Assembly: GCF_003966975.1 (NCBI RefSeq)
Contig: NZ_AP018437.1
Coordinates: forward strand, 1,860,001 to 1,924,000
DNA: 64,000 nucleotides
DNA from: Pelolinea submarina
Lineage (GTDB): Bacteria; Chloroflexota; Anaerolineae; Anaerolineales; Anaerolineaceae
Direction: 5' to 3'
In this document: positions 43,954 to 52,298 of the stretch, piece by piece
How the letters are laid out: each line of letters begins with the position of its first letter
Position numbering within the stretch: the stretch's first letter is position 1
Translations under genes and position numbers: made by a program
Notes under the pieces: generated by a model
Seen by the model: only the letters and a program-made list of their open reading frames with translations
Database searches by the model: none
What the model was told of the DNA's origin: nothing

Positions 43954-46900
43954 TCATAACTTTGGAAAGCGGCTGAGGATGATTGCTTTTTCCGGCAGTT
44001 GCAATTTGCTTCCCGTTTTTAAATCACTTAAAGCGAAGGGTTCAATGGCTTTAGTGTTCTGGTAAATGTAAATTGAAGTACCTTCCTGGATGCCTGATTT
44101 CTCCAGGCAAGCCTGACCGGTTAAGAATTCTTCTTTATTAATGGCGCAACTGGTTACTTGACCAATAACTTTACCTTTTTCGTTTACCACCAGGTCGCCG
44201 TTATGAGCCATACGAACGCGTTTGCCTTCAAACTGGAAGCGGACGACTTCCACGCTGCGTTGGGCTTCTTTTTGCAGGAAAGCTGCGCGGCCGATAAACC
44301 AAGGTTTGTAGGTTTTCACGTAGGAACCGAATCCAGCTTCGCTTACGCTCAGGTTCATTTCACCGCCCATTTCGTGTCCGTAGAGCGGCAAACCGGCTTC
44401 GGTGCGCAGGGAATCGCGCGCGCCCAAACCACAGGGTTTTATGCCAAAAGGTTCACCGACCTTCAGGAGCATATCCCAAAAATAGGGTAATTTTTCGGGG
44501 TGGATGAAGATTTCAAAGGCCATTTTCTCACCGGTATATCCGGTGCGAGAAATGATCAAGTCCAGACCTTGCCAGGTGAAATGCCCCAACTGGGTCCGCT
44601 TGAGCTTATTCAAGCGGTAAGTGTCATCAGTGGATAAACCGATGGCGTTGAGGATATCGCGCGAGCGAGGGCCCTGCAGGGCTAAATCCACGCGCATTTC
44701 CTTCCCCATTTTAGGATCACGCAAATTCTTGAGAATTACGTTGGAACCAAAAGTGTGTGCCCAGGGACGCTGATTATCAATTTTCACCAATCCCTGGCGT
44801 ACGGCGTTCAGCCAGGCCCAATCCTTGTCATCATTTCCGGCGTTAACCACGACCAGGTATTCATCCTGACGGTGATAATACACTAACAAGTCGTCAATAA
44901 CGTTGGCATCCGGGTCAAGGAAATGCGTGTAGCACGATTCACCGATCTCCAAGGCACTGATGTCATTGGCGCAAACGCTGTCCAGGAATGCGAGCGCGTC
45001 CGGTCCTTCTGCCTGATAAACGCCCATGTGGGATACATCAAACAATCCGGCTGCGTTGCGTGTAGCAATATGTTCATCGAGGACGGAGCTATACCAAACC
45101 GGCATATCCCAACCGGCGAAAGGCACCATTTTGGCGCCCAGCGCAACGTGTTTGGCGTGCAGGTTGGTTTGTTTATCCGCTTCTTCTTGGGGGGCTTCCC
45201 ATTTAAAATCCGGTAAAGCCGGCTGGGCTTGACCCGAGACCAGGTCAATACCTACGAAATAAGGTTTATTGGAAGCGTCATTTTGTGCTTTATTCAAAGA
45301 GACAATTTTCGTTTCAGACGGTTTGACTACAAAGGGGCCGGGAATGCGCCGCAGTAAATCCTCGTCAAAATAAATAAATCCGTCTGAGAGATCACGCAGC
45401 CAGGCAGAAGCCAGGGCGGCTTTCTCAGCGGGAAGACTAAGCACGTAGTTGTTGGGATCGTTGCAGGTCAGGGTAGCATTTATCGCTTCTTGTTCAACAA
45501 AAAGCGTTGTGAGCTGGCTTTCACCGGCGGGTAAGTTTTCCAGGTTGTTTTGGAGAAGGAAGTTCAGGCTTTGCCGTACGTGAGCGCCCCGGATTTCAAA
45601 AGAAACCGTATCGGTGTTTCCATTGGATAAGGAATCGTCAATTAAGTTGAATTGCGGATAGCCAATGCGAGGCGCAGCTTCATTGCAGAACGCTCTTTCA
45701 GTTATCTTACGTACACGGATTTTAATATCCTCGAAGGTTTTGAAATCCACTTTAGCACGGGATACTGAGGTGTTGCCGGTTGTATAGGTATAAGGCTTGG
45801 CAGCCTGGAGCAGATCGACAATGATATCGGCTATTTCCCGCATGTCCTGTTCCAGTAAACCGCGCTGGGTTAACCAGGGAGTACCCAGGCGCACACCGCT
45901 GGCACGCAGGGTGGCTTTGTCGCCCGGGATAGCGTTGGAATTGGCTACCAGACCCGCTAAATCCATCATGCGGGCGGCCATATCACCTGATAACGTTGTA
46001 CCATCGGGACCAATGACGGATTTGCAGTCGATATTCAGCAGGTGGGTATTGGTACCGCCAAAGGCAATGCGGATGCCGCGAGCTTCAAATTGATCGCTCA
46101 TGGCTTTACAGTTCTTTAAAATTTGCTGTTGAAAATTCTTGAATGATTCTTCTCGGGCTAATTTGAATGTTGTAGCCATGGCTGCCAGAACTTGCATGTG
46201 CGGGCCGCCTTGTTCTCCGGGAAATACAGCTTTGTCGATCTTCTTGGAGATGCTTTCTTTGAAGGAAAGGATGCATGCTCCGCGCGGACCGCATAAGGTT
46301 TTGTGGGTTGTGAATGTGATCACATCGGCAAAACCGACCGGGGAGGGCAGCACACCGGCAGCTATCATGCCGGCAATGTGGGAGATGTCGGCCATCAGAT
46401 AGGCGCCGACCTTATCGGCAATCTGGCGGAAGCGCGCCCAATCCGGCACCCAGGGGTAAGAGGAGAAGCCGGTGATGATAACGCGCGGTTTGTTTTCCAA
46501 CGCGATACGTTCCACTTCGTCGTAGTCGATCTGTTCGGTTTGCGGGTCAACGCTGTAATGGGTGGCTTTATATAACTTTCCGGAACGGTTGACCGAAGAA
46601 CCGTGCGTCAGGTGCCCGCCGTGCAGGAGGTTCATACCCAAAATAGTATCGCCGGGATTGATCAACGCTTGATAGACGGCATTGTTGGCCGGCGCACCGG
46701 ACAAGGGCTGCACGTTGACATAAATATCATCCGCGTGCACATCGGGAGTGGCAAAAGCTTCGGCGCAGCGCCGACGGGCCAGCTCTTCGATCACATCGGC
46801 GAATTCAACACCCTTATAATAGCGCGGATCGGAATAACGGCTGAAGTGAGCCAGATGGCGTTCCACATCCAGTATCTTTTCTTGTGAGAACCAACGGCTG

Positions 46901-47094
46901 GCTTCATCCGGATAACCTTCCGCATAGATATTCTGCAAAATGGAACCCAGACTTTCGCGTACGGCCAGCGGCGCGGCACTTTCACTGGGGATAAAAATCA
47001 GTTTCTGATTTTGACGAGCTGCTTCCAAATCAATGATCCGTTTCAGGTCCGGATCAACCTTTTCCATAGAATCATTTAAATAAAAACCAGGCAT
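43954..47094 (-). CDS. Serine hydroxymethyltransferase-aminomethyltransferase fusion
   Basis: 1046-residue fusion of GlyA and GcvT. Residues about 1-450 are a PLP-dependent serine hydroxymethyltransferase: FIPSESAAPLAVRE, YVNVQPLSGAPAN, ADISHIAGMIAAG and THKTLCGPRGACI with the PLP lysine K265. Residues about 643-1046 are the glycine cleavage T protein: LGAKMVPFAGWDMPVWY, GLFDVSHMGVY, SRTGYTGE and GLGARDSLRTEAGLPLYGHE. Between them are about 190 residues of unassigned sequence. Both enzymes use tetrahydrofolate, so the fusion could pass methylene-THF between active sites (inference). The start was set at the ATG at 47094 behind a GGAG site; the open frame runs 11 codons further. gcvH and gcvP are not in the window. 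Confidence 0.93.
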   Translation of the reverse strand: MPGFYLNDSMEKVDPDLKRIIDLEAARQNQKLIFIPSESAAPLAVRESLGSILQNIYAEGYPDEASRWFSQEKILDVERHLAHFSRYSDPRYYKGVEFADVIEELARRRCAEAFATPDVHADDIYVNVQPLSGAPANNAVYQALINPGDTILGMNLLHGGHLTHGSSVNRSGKLYKATHYSVDPQTEQIDYDEVERIALENKPRVIITGFSSYPWVPDWARFRQIADKVGAYLMADISHIAGMIAAGVLPSPVGFADVITFTTHKTLCGPRGACILSFKESISKKIDKAVFPGEQGGPHMQVLAAMATTFKLAREESFKNFQQQILKNCKAMSDQFEARGIRIAFGGTNTHLLNIDCKSVIGPDGTTLSGDMAARMMDLAGLVANSNAIPGDKATLRASGVRLGTPWLTQRGLLEQDMREIADIIVDLLQAAKPYTYTTGNTSVSRAKVDFKTFEDIKIRVRKITERAFCNEAAPRIGYPQFNLIDDSLSNGNTDTVSFEIRGAHVRQSLNFLLQNNLENLPAGESQLTTLFVEQEAINATLTCNDPNNYVLSLPAEKAALASAWLRDLSDGFIYFDEDLLRRIPGPFVVKPSETKIVSLNKAQNDASNKPYFVGIDLVSGQAQPALPDFKWEAPQEEADKQTNLHAKHVALGAKMVPFAGWDMPVWYSSVLDEHIATRNAAGLFDVSHMGVYQAEGPDALAFLDSVCANDISALEIGESCYTHFLDPDANVIDDLLVYYHRQDEYLVVVNAGNDDKDWAWLNAVRQGLVKIDNQRPWAHTFGSNVILKNLRDPKMGKEMRVDLALQGPRSRDILNAIGLSTDDTYRLNKLKRTQLGHFTWQGLDLIISRTGYTGEKMAFEIFIHPEKLPYFWDMLLKVGEPFGIKPCGLGARDSLRTEAGLPLYGHEMGGEMNLSVSEAGFGSYVKTYKPWFIGRAAFLQKEAQRSVEVVRFQFEGKRVRMAHNGDLVVNEKGKVIGQVTSCAINKEEFLTGQACLEKSGIQEGTSIYIYQNTKAIEPFALSDLKTGSKLQLPEKAIILSRFPKL

Positions 47095-47119
47095 GCGTGC
47101 TACTCCAAGATTTAAGATA

Positions 47120-47152
47120 AAAACCACTTGCCTTTATCTAACAAGTGGTTTT
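47120..47152 (-). promoter_or_regulatory. Terminator-like hairpin in the glyA-gcvT leader
   Basis: An 11-bp stem (AAAACCACTTG with CAAGTGGTTTT) around an 11-base loop, followed on the minus strand by T-rich sequence, lies in the 5' leader between the promoter and the start codon. It could act as an attenuator. No known glycine or tetrahydrofolate riboswitch motif was found upstream of it. Confidence 0.4.
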
Positions 47153-47233
47153 GTATAAGCCCTGATTGGCGATGTTAGAAGACATAGGAAAAAGAGCTCT
47201 GAATATTTTTTAAATAGACCAATCATCAATTCA

Positions 47234-47262
47234 ATTTTATCTTTCAGTAAACCTCAGGTCAA
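47234..47262 (-). promoter_or_regulatory. Promoter of the glyA-gcvT gene
   Basis: On the minus strand TTGACC (47262-47257), a 17-base spacer and TAAAAT (47239-47234), each with one mismatch to consensus. The start would be near 47227, giving a leader of about 130 bases. Confidence 0.65.
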
Positions 47263-47316
47263 GGACAAAAGCATTAAAAATCGGATGATGAATACACCTA
47301 ATAAGTGAACGTAAAA

Positions 47317-48153
47317 TTATGACAGATTTTCATCCATCCATTTCCTGGTGAATGTAAACACATCCTGCTTTTGGGCCTCATTGTGAATTTCATGGAATAA
47401 ATCCGGCCATACTTTATAGGTGACGCGCGGCGCCAATTTACAAAACTTGTCGACTGCAATTTTGCTGACGATACCTTCCTGTGACCCGATCATTACCAGT
47501 ATACGATTCTGATTCTCGGGAGCATGCTCTAAAATCCAATCTCCTTGGCTGAGCATCATCAACCCCAGACGGGCTGAAATGCGGTTGTGGACCAAAGGGT
47601 CTTCCACATAAGCTTGCACGACCTGTTTATCTTGGGAGAGCTGCGTTGCATCCAAACCATTTTCCATGGAAAAGGCCGGTGCGATATTGTTCATTAATTT
47701 AGCCACGGCTTTCTTTGGTGCAGGAACGGGGTTGTGTACATCAATAGCTGGGGAGGTAACGATTATACCGGCAACCTGCGGATGGCGGTCGAGTGCATGC
47801 CAAAGGACAATCAATCCACCCATGCTGTGGCCATACATGAAGAGGGGTTTATCCGGGTAGCGTACGCGAGCTTCTTCCAGCAGAATATCCACGTAATCAA
47901 GAAATTGTGTTGTATGCTGAATATGGCCGCGTTTCCCCTCGGTCAACCCATGCCCAGGCAGATCGGGCGCCAGGATAACTATACCTGAATCGGTGTAGAA
48001 TCTGGCGAAATCCGTACCGTAGCGGCCGCTATGCTCTCCCAAACCATGAATGAGTAGTATCACCCCATGAACATCTTTTTCCGGTTCCCATATCCGTAAG
48101 AATAAGTCAGGCATGCTTTGAGAGGCCTTTAACGTATCCTCAAATTGCTTCAT
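47317..48153 (-). CDS. Alpha/beta hydrolase, monoacylglycerol lipase-like
   Basis: 278-residue serine hydrolase. LLIHGLGEHSGRYG forms the oxyanion region, APDLPGHGLTEGKRG matches monoglyceride lipases, and the nucleophile S110 sits in YGHSMGGLI. A C-terminal DLFHEIHNE supplies the histidine. The ATG at 48153 follows GGAGG by 5 bases; an ATG four codons upstream overlaps that site. No signal peptide, so a cytoplasmic enzyme acting on monoacylglycerols or related esters. Confidence 0.88.
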   Translation of the reverse strand: MKQFEDTLKASQSMPDLFLRIWEPEKDVHGVILLIHGLGEHSGRYGTDFARFYTDSGIVILAPDLPGHGLTEGKRGHIQHTTQFLDYVDILLEEARVRYPDKPLFMYGHSMGGLIVLWHALDRHPQVAGIIVTSPAIDVHNPVPAPKKAVAKLMNNIAPAFSMENGLDATQLSQDKQVVQAYVEDPLVHNRISARLGLMMLSQGDWILEHAPENQNRILVMIGSQEGIVSKIAVDKFCKLAPRVTYKVWPDLFHEIHNEAQKQDVFTFTRKWMDENLS

Positions 48154-48236
48154 TCGAACCTCCATAAAAGTTGTGTGTTAATCAAGATGATTTTATATAA
48201 ATATTGAATATAATCAAGGCAAATCAGCGACCAGGT

Positions 48237-48256
48237 AACTATTGGATAGTTGCAAC
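48237..48256. promoter_or_regulatory. Overlapping dyads upstream of the ECF sigma gene
   Basis: AACTAT-TGG-ATAGTT (48237-48251) is a perfect inverted repeat, overlapped by the palindrome GTTGCAAC (48249-48256). They lie 15-34 bases before the sigma ATG, where an operator would act. A TATAAT is at 48209-48214. Confidence 0.35.
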
Positions 48257-48270
48257 TGAATATCTAAATA

Positions 48271-48825
48271 ATGGAAAATCGAAGCGAACAAGACGAGACC
48301 ATCCTCGATCAGGCGATTCAAGGTAATGAGGCGGCTTTCAGCATCCTTTATAAGGACAATGTAAAGAAAATCTATAGCTATATCTATTACCGCACCGGTA
48401 ATGTTAGTGACGCAGAAGACTTAACCGCCAGGGTATTCCAGAGAGCGCTGAAACACATCACACGCTATAAGAAGACCAGCGTCCCTTTTTCAGCCTGGTT
48501 ATACCGTATTGCGCATAACCTGGTGGCGAACTGGCACCGGGATAATCAGCGCCGCAAAGAAGTACCGATAGAAGACCACGTTGATCTGCGGTCAAAACAG
48601 GATATTCCCGATCACGAAATAGAGAAAAAACAGGAAGTTGAAGGGTTGATGCGGGCTGTCCGTCAGCTGCCCAGCGACCGTCAAATGGTATTAATCCTGA
48701 AATATGTCGAAGATTTATCCAATAAGGAGATTGGAGAAATAATGGGGAAAAGTGAAGGCGCAATAAAAAGTCTGTACCATCGCACATTGATGGATCTACG
48801 GGATTATTTCGAAGTAAAGGAATAA
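48271..48825 (+). CDS. ECF-type RNA polymerase sigma factor
   Basis: 184-residue sigma factor with regions 2 and 4 only. Region 2 (about 22-95) shows YRTGNVSDAEDLTARVFQRAL and PFSAWLYRIAHNLVANWHR; region 4 (about 125-178) shows LPSDRQMVLILKYVEDLSNKEIGEIMGKS in two parts and the recognition helix around SEGAIKSLYHR. It is followed after one base by a small membrane-protein gene that may encode its anti-sigma factor. Target promoters cannot be predicted. Confidence 0.93.
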   Translation: MENRSEQDETILDQAIQGNEAAFSILYKDNVKKIYSYIYYRTGNVSDAEDLTARVFQRALKHITRYKKTSVPFSAWLYRIAHNLVANWHRDNQRRKEVPIEDHVDLRSKQDIPDHEIEKKQEVEGLMRAVRQLPSDRQMVLILKYVEDLSNKEIGEIMGKSEGAIKSLYHRTLMDLRDYFEVKE

Positions 48826-48826
48826 G

Positions 48827-49108
48827 ATGAAAAAGAAAGACGGCATGAAGATCGATTCTGATCCGGATGAAATCCTGGACGAAAACCTTGAAGAGAAGCT
48901 GGAGGGTTTATTAAGCCCGGTTGCACCGAGCTCCTCGTATATTGACGAGCTGCAAAATCGCTTGACTAAAACTCCGGAAGTTGTAGTGGAATACCCTAAT
49001 TACCTGATCTCCATCCTGGTGCTCTCTTCCGGTTTTGTATTGGGAACGTTATTGCTATTCTTTTTAAGTAAGATTTTCAGGTTGACTTCTTCAAAGGCAA
49101 AAGCCTAG
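48827..49108 (+). CDS. Small single-pass membrane protein, possible anti-sigma factor
   Basis: 93 residues, not matched to a family. A charged N-terminal cytoplasmic part (about 1-60, acidic then a short helix IDELQNRL) is followed by one transmembrane helix (about 62-84) and a short basic tail. Placement one base after an ECF sigma gene suggests an anti-sigma role, but the usual zinc-binding ZAS motif (HxxxCxxC) is absent. A near-ideal AAGGAATAAG site precedes the ATG. Confidence 0.65.
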   Translation: MKKKDGMKIDSDPDEILDENLEEKLEGLLSPVAPSSSYIDELQNRLTKTPEVVVEYPNYLISILVLSSGFVLGTLLLFFLSKIFRLTSSKAKA

Positions 49109-49109
49109 T

Positions 49110-50027
49110 ATGAACAGAGAGCGAATCATTTTTATGGGTTCACCGGACTACGCGGTCCCGGCCTTGAAAATGCTGCATGCGCGATTCAACCTGACGGCTG
49201 TAGTCACTCAGCCGGATCAGCCGGTTGGACGCGGGAAGAAAATCCAAGCGCCTCCGGTAAAGACAATCGCGCAGGAATTGGATGTGCCCGTTTACCAGCC
49301 GTCCAGGGTCCGGGGAGCTGAGTTCATGGAATTACTCGGAACATTGGCACCGGACGTGATTATCGTGGCGGCTTATGGAAAAATATTGCCTGAAGCAGTT
49401 CTTGAATTTCCATCTTTTGGATGCCTGAATCTGCATGCATCCTTGCTGCCGCGCTGGCGGGGAGCTTCACCGATCCAGAATGCCATCCTGCACGGCGATG
49501 AGAAAACCGGCGTTACTATCATGAAAATGGATAGGGGTGTGGATACCGGAGCAATTTTCCAGGTGCGCGAGGTACCTATAGCACCGGATGACACAGCCGG
49601 GTCTTTGTCCGAAAAACTGGCAATAACCGGTGCTGCGCTCTTAGAGGAAGTCCTGCCAAAATATTTGGCTGGAGCGATCAGCGCTCAGGAACAACCTGAA
49701 GAAGGCGCAACTTACGCTCATTTACTGCATAAAGAAGACGGGCGGATGGATTTTTCCAAAGAAGCAGATGAATTGGAACGTCAGGTGCGCGCTTTCAATC
49801 CATGGCCAATCAGTTATTTAGATTGGAAGGCACAACCCCTGCGCGTTTTACGAGCGGAAGTGACCGGGAAGAAATCAACTGGCTGCGGCCAACACACCAT
49901 TATGGAAAAATTCCCTTGCATCGGTACAGCCAGTATGGACCTGAAACTGGTGGAAGTACAGCCGGCCGGGAAACGCCCGATGCGCGGTTCGGATTTTCTG
50001 AATGGCACGCGCGATTGGGCAGACTGA
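49110..50027 (+). CDS. fmt: Methionyl-tRNA formyltransferase
   Basis: Formylates initiator Met-tRNA using 10-formyl-THF. 305 residues in the usual two domains. The catalytic domain shows FMGSPDYAVPALKML, NLHASLLPRWRGASPIQ and ILHGDEKTGVTIMKMD. The C-terminal domain starts about 205 with RAFNPWPISYLDW and ends with VEVQPAGKRPMRGSDFLNG. The gene lies one base after the small membrane-protein gene and 18 bases before the reductase gene. The frequent partner def is not in the window. Confidence 0.95.
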   Translation: MNRERIIFMGSPDYAVPALKMLHARFNLTAVVTQPDQPVGRGKKIQAPPVKTIAQELDVPVYQPSRVRGAEFMELLGTLAPDVIIVAAYGKILPEAVLEFPSFGCLNLHASLLPRWRGASPIQNAILHGDEKTGVTIMKMDRGVDTGAIFQVREVPIAPDDTAGSLSEKLAITGAALLEEVLPKYLAGAISAQEQPEEGATYAHLLHKEDGRMDFSKEADELERQVRAFNPWPISYLDWKAQPLRVLRAEVTGKKSTGCGQHTIMEKFPCIGTASMDLKLVEVQPAGKRPMRGSDFLNGTRDWAD

Positions 50028-50045
50028 AAGTCAGCGGAGATTAGC

Positions 50046-51086
50046 ATGAAAGTATTATGTATCGGAGCCGGTGCCATTGGCCTGCTGGCCGGAGGGAGCG
50101 CGGCTGCGCAGGGAGCCGCAGTGACTTTTCTGGTGAAACCCGGACAGGAAAGCAAACTTGCCGGTCGGGAGATCCATATCCAGAATCAGACACAAAACTG
50201 GCAGGTGAGCGATTTCACCGTTGTAAGCTCATTGAAAGATTTGGATCGGGATGAAGTTTTTGATGCCATTTTCATCGCTGTAAAAACATTTGATACTGAA
50301 TCTGTCATATCGCAGCTCGAGAAGGCGATGATAAATTTTCGTTCGATTTTATGTTTACAAAACGGGGTGGAAAACGAAGATAAATTTCGTATCGCTTTCC
50401 CACGGGCAGAGATTGTGGCTGCTTCGGTTGTCAGCGCGGTCAGCCGGCTGGACGACACCAGTATTCGGGTTGAAAAGAACCGCGGCATTGGCCTGAGCGG
50501 GAAGGATGAATACGTTCAACCTGTTTTCGCAATTCTGAAGAATGCCGGATTAAAACCGCAGATTTTCGCAGACATGCGTTCCATGAAATGGTCAAAAATG
50601 CTTTCAAACCTTTTTTCCAATGCCGTCTCGGGTATTTTGGATATGAGTCCCAATGAGGTTTATTCACATAAAGAACTTTTTCGCATAGAGAAAGCACAAA
50701 TTCTGGAGACAGCCTCCGTAATGCGGCGAAGTGGGTTGAAAATTGAAAATTTACCCGGCCTGCCGCTGCGCCCTTTGATAACAATCATGCGCATAACGCC
50801 GGATGTTTTATTACAACCTCTATTGAAAAAAATGGTAGCGGGTGGACGTGGCGAAAAGATGCCTTCTTTCTATATTGAAAAGATGAAGGGAAGTTCACGC
50901 AGCGAAGTCAATGATTTAAATGGGGCAGTCGTACGGAAAGGGGAAGCACTGAGCGTACCGACCCCAATCAACCGGGCTTTGACCGAGACATTCAACCTGA
51001 TTTTGAAGGATGCAAAAGCCCGGCAGGCATTTTCCCGCCATCCGGAAAAGCTGGTCGAAACCACAGCAGCGGTAAATCGTATATAG
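50046..51086 (+). CDS. Ketopantoate reductase family protein
   Basis: 346-residue NADPH-dependent reductase of the ApbA/PanE family (2-dehydropantoate to pantoate in CoA synthesis). The Rossmann fold starts with VLCIGAGAIGLLAGG, LCLQNGVENEDKF is the central block, and the C-terminal helical domain contains MRSMKWSKMLSNLFSNAVSG with the catalytic lysine region. KMPSFYIEKMKG and EVNDLNGAVVRKGEA complete the substrate domain. Paralogues act on other 2-oxo acids, so PanE function is likely but not proven. Confidence 0.85.
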   Translation: MKVLCIGAGAIGLLAGGSAAAQGAAVTFLVKPGQESKLAGREIHIQNQTQNWQVSDFTVVSSLKDLDRDEVFDAIFIAVKTFDTESVISQLEKAMINFRSILCLQNGVENEDKFRIAFPRAEIVAASVVSAVSRLDDTSIRVEKNRGIGLSGKDEYVQPVFAILKNAGLKPQIFADMRSMKWSKMLSNLFSNAVSGILDMSPNEVYSHKELFRIEKAQILETASVMRRSGLKIENLPGLPLRPLITIMRITPDVLLQPLLKKMVAGGRGEKMPSFYIEKMKGSSRSEVNDLNGAVVRKGEALSVPTPINRALTETFNLILKDAKARQAFSRHPEKLVETTAAVNRI

Positions 51087-51113
51087 TATGATGAAATAAA
51101 TGATAAGGAACTT

Positions 51114-52295
51114 ATGACTGAGAAAATTCCCTTTCAAAACCGCATAATTGCGCTATTCTTGTCACTGATTATCGTGGCCGGATTATTTCTATCCTTGTTT
51201 GCACTACCGGTAGAATTAATCTTCTTTAACCCGCAGAGCTATTCGACTGTTTTCCAGAGCGATGACTACACTCCGGCTCTTCCGGGAATCTTATCGGAAG
51301 TGTTGGTTTACCAGTCCGCACAGAGCGGTGTCGCGCCGCAATTCGATCTGATAAAGTATAAAGATATCGTCAGCCCCATCCTTGCCAATTATATTTCGGC
51401 TGAGACTGTGCAAAACACCTTCGATAGTGCTATCAACCAAACTTTTTCCTACCTTAATTTCAAAATTCCAACTTCGGACATGAAAATCAACATTGCCGAT
51501 GTAAAGAGTGAATTATCAACCAACAGCGCGGAGATAGCTTCCGAATTTTTAGCCGCTCTGCCAAATTGCACTGATAACGAAATGGCAAGCTTGGATACGG
51601 CAGCGGTTTCAAGCGCAGCCGGTTTACCGGCATGTAAACCTGGCAGCAAAGACCTGGCGTTTTTCAAGCAAATGTGGACCAAAGCTTTCGAGGATACCTT
51701 TAATAGCCTGCCTTCTTCTGTGGCGCTTACTGCGGTTATGCCTATGGAAGAAACCTTGACCGACCAGAATTTCTTCAATTACAGTTTGGTGCGCTGGGGC
51801 TTTCGTCTGCTTCCGGTGGTTTCCATCATCCTGCTGATCCTGCTTGCCGCCTTATTGCGCAAACAGCGTAAGGTTATGTGGAAGTGGACAGGTTGGCTGC
51901 TGCTAATCGTATCCGGCATAACGTTGATCGGTCTGGTGATTCTGCTGATTGGGTTTGATCAATTCATCGCGATGGTATTGAATCCACATCTGAAAAACTT
52001 GGTGACCGGTTTCGGCTATATCTTACTGGGAGCGGTACAGGAAGTGGGTTACCAAATGCTGATTTGGGTGATTATCTCTACCGCAATCATGCTGGCTTTT
52101 GGACTGATGCTTATATTGGCCGGACGAATGGTGAAAGAACCGCAGCCGGTGGCGGCGGAAAAACCGCAGTACGAGACAATTGAAAGCCAGCCGGTGGTTG
52201 AGGAAATCGAACCTCAGAAGGCGGTTGTGCCGGAAACGATGGAAGAAATTGAGCAGCGAGAAAAAGACGCGGAGGACGGCCAGGCAGAAGCCTGA
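51114..52295 (+). CDS. Unknown membrane protein with large extracytoplasmic loop
   Basis: Unrecognised 393-residue protein. A first hydrophobic helix (about 10-33) is followed by a soluble loop of about 190 residues with conserved-looking Cys residues (two, within PNC and PAC). Three more helices follow (about 228-246, 256-280, 296-340). The C-terminal tail (about 345-393) is rich in Glu, Pro and Gln. The topology suggests a large outward loop held by a membrane core. It converges with mutS, leaving 3 bases between stops. Confidence 0.65.
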   Translation: MTEKIPFQNRIIALFLSLIIVAGLFLSLFALPVELIFFNPQSYSTVFQSDDYTPALPGILSEVLVYQSAQSGVAPQFDLIKYKDIVSPILANYISAETVQNTFDSAINQTFSYLNFKIPTSDMKINIADVKSELSTNSAEIASEFLAALPNCTDNEMASLDTAAVSSAAGLPACKPGSKDLAFFKQMWTKAFEDTFNSLPSSVALTAVMPMEETLTDQNFFNYSLVRWGFRLLPVVSIILLILLAALLRKQRKVMWKWTGWLLLIVSGITLIGLVILLIGFDQFIAMVLNPHLKNLVTGFGYILLGAVQEVGYQMLIWVIISTAIMLAFGLMLILAGRMVKEPQPVAAEKPQYETIESQPVVEEIEPQKAVVPETMEEIEQREKDAEDGQAEA

Positions 52296-52298
52296 GAT

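Noticed and set aside
47100..47316. Glycine or tetrahydrofolate riboswitch before glyA-gcvT
   Set aside because: None of the conserved core segments of these classes could be found; only an unidentified hairpin is reported.
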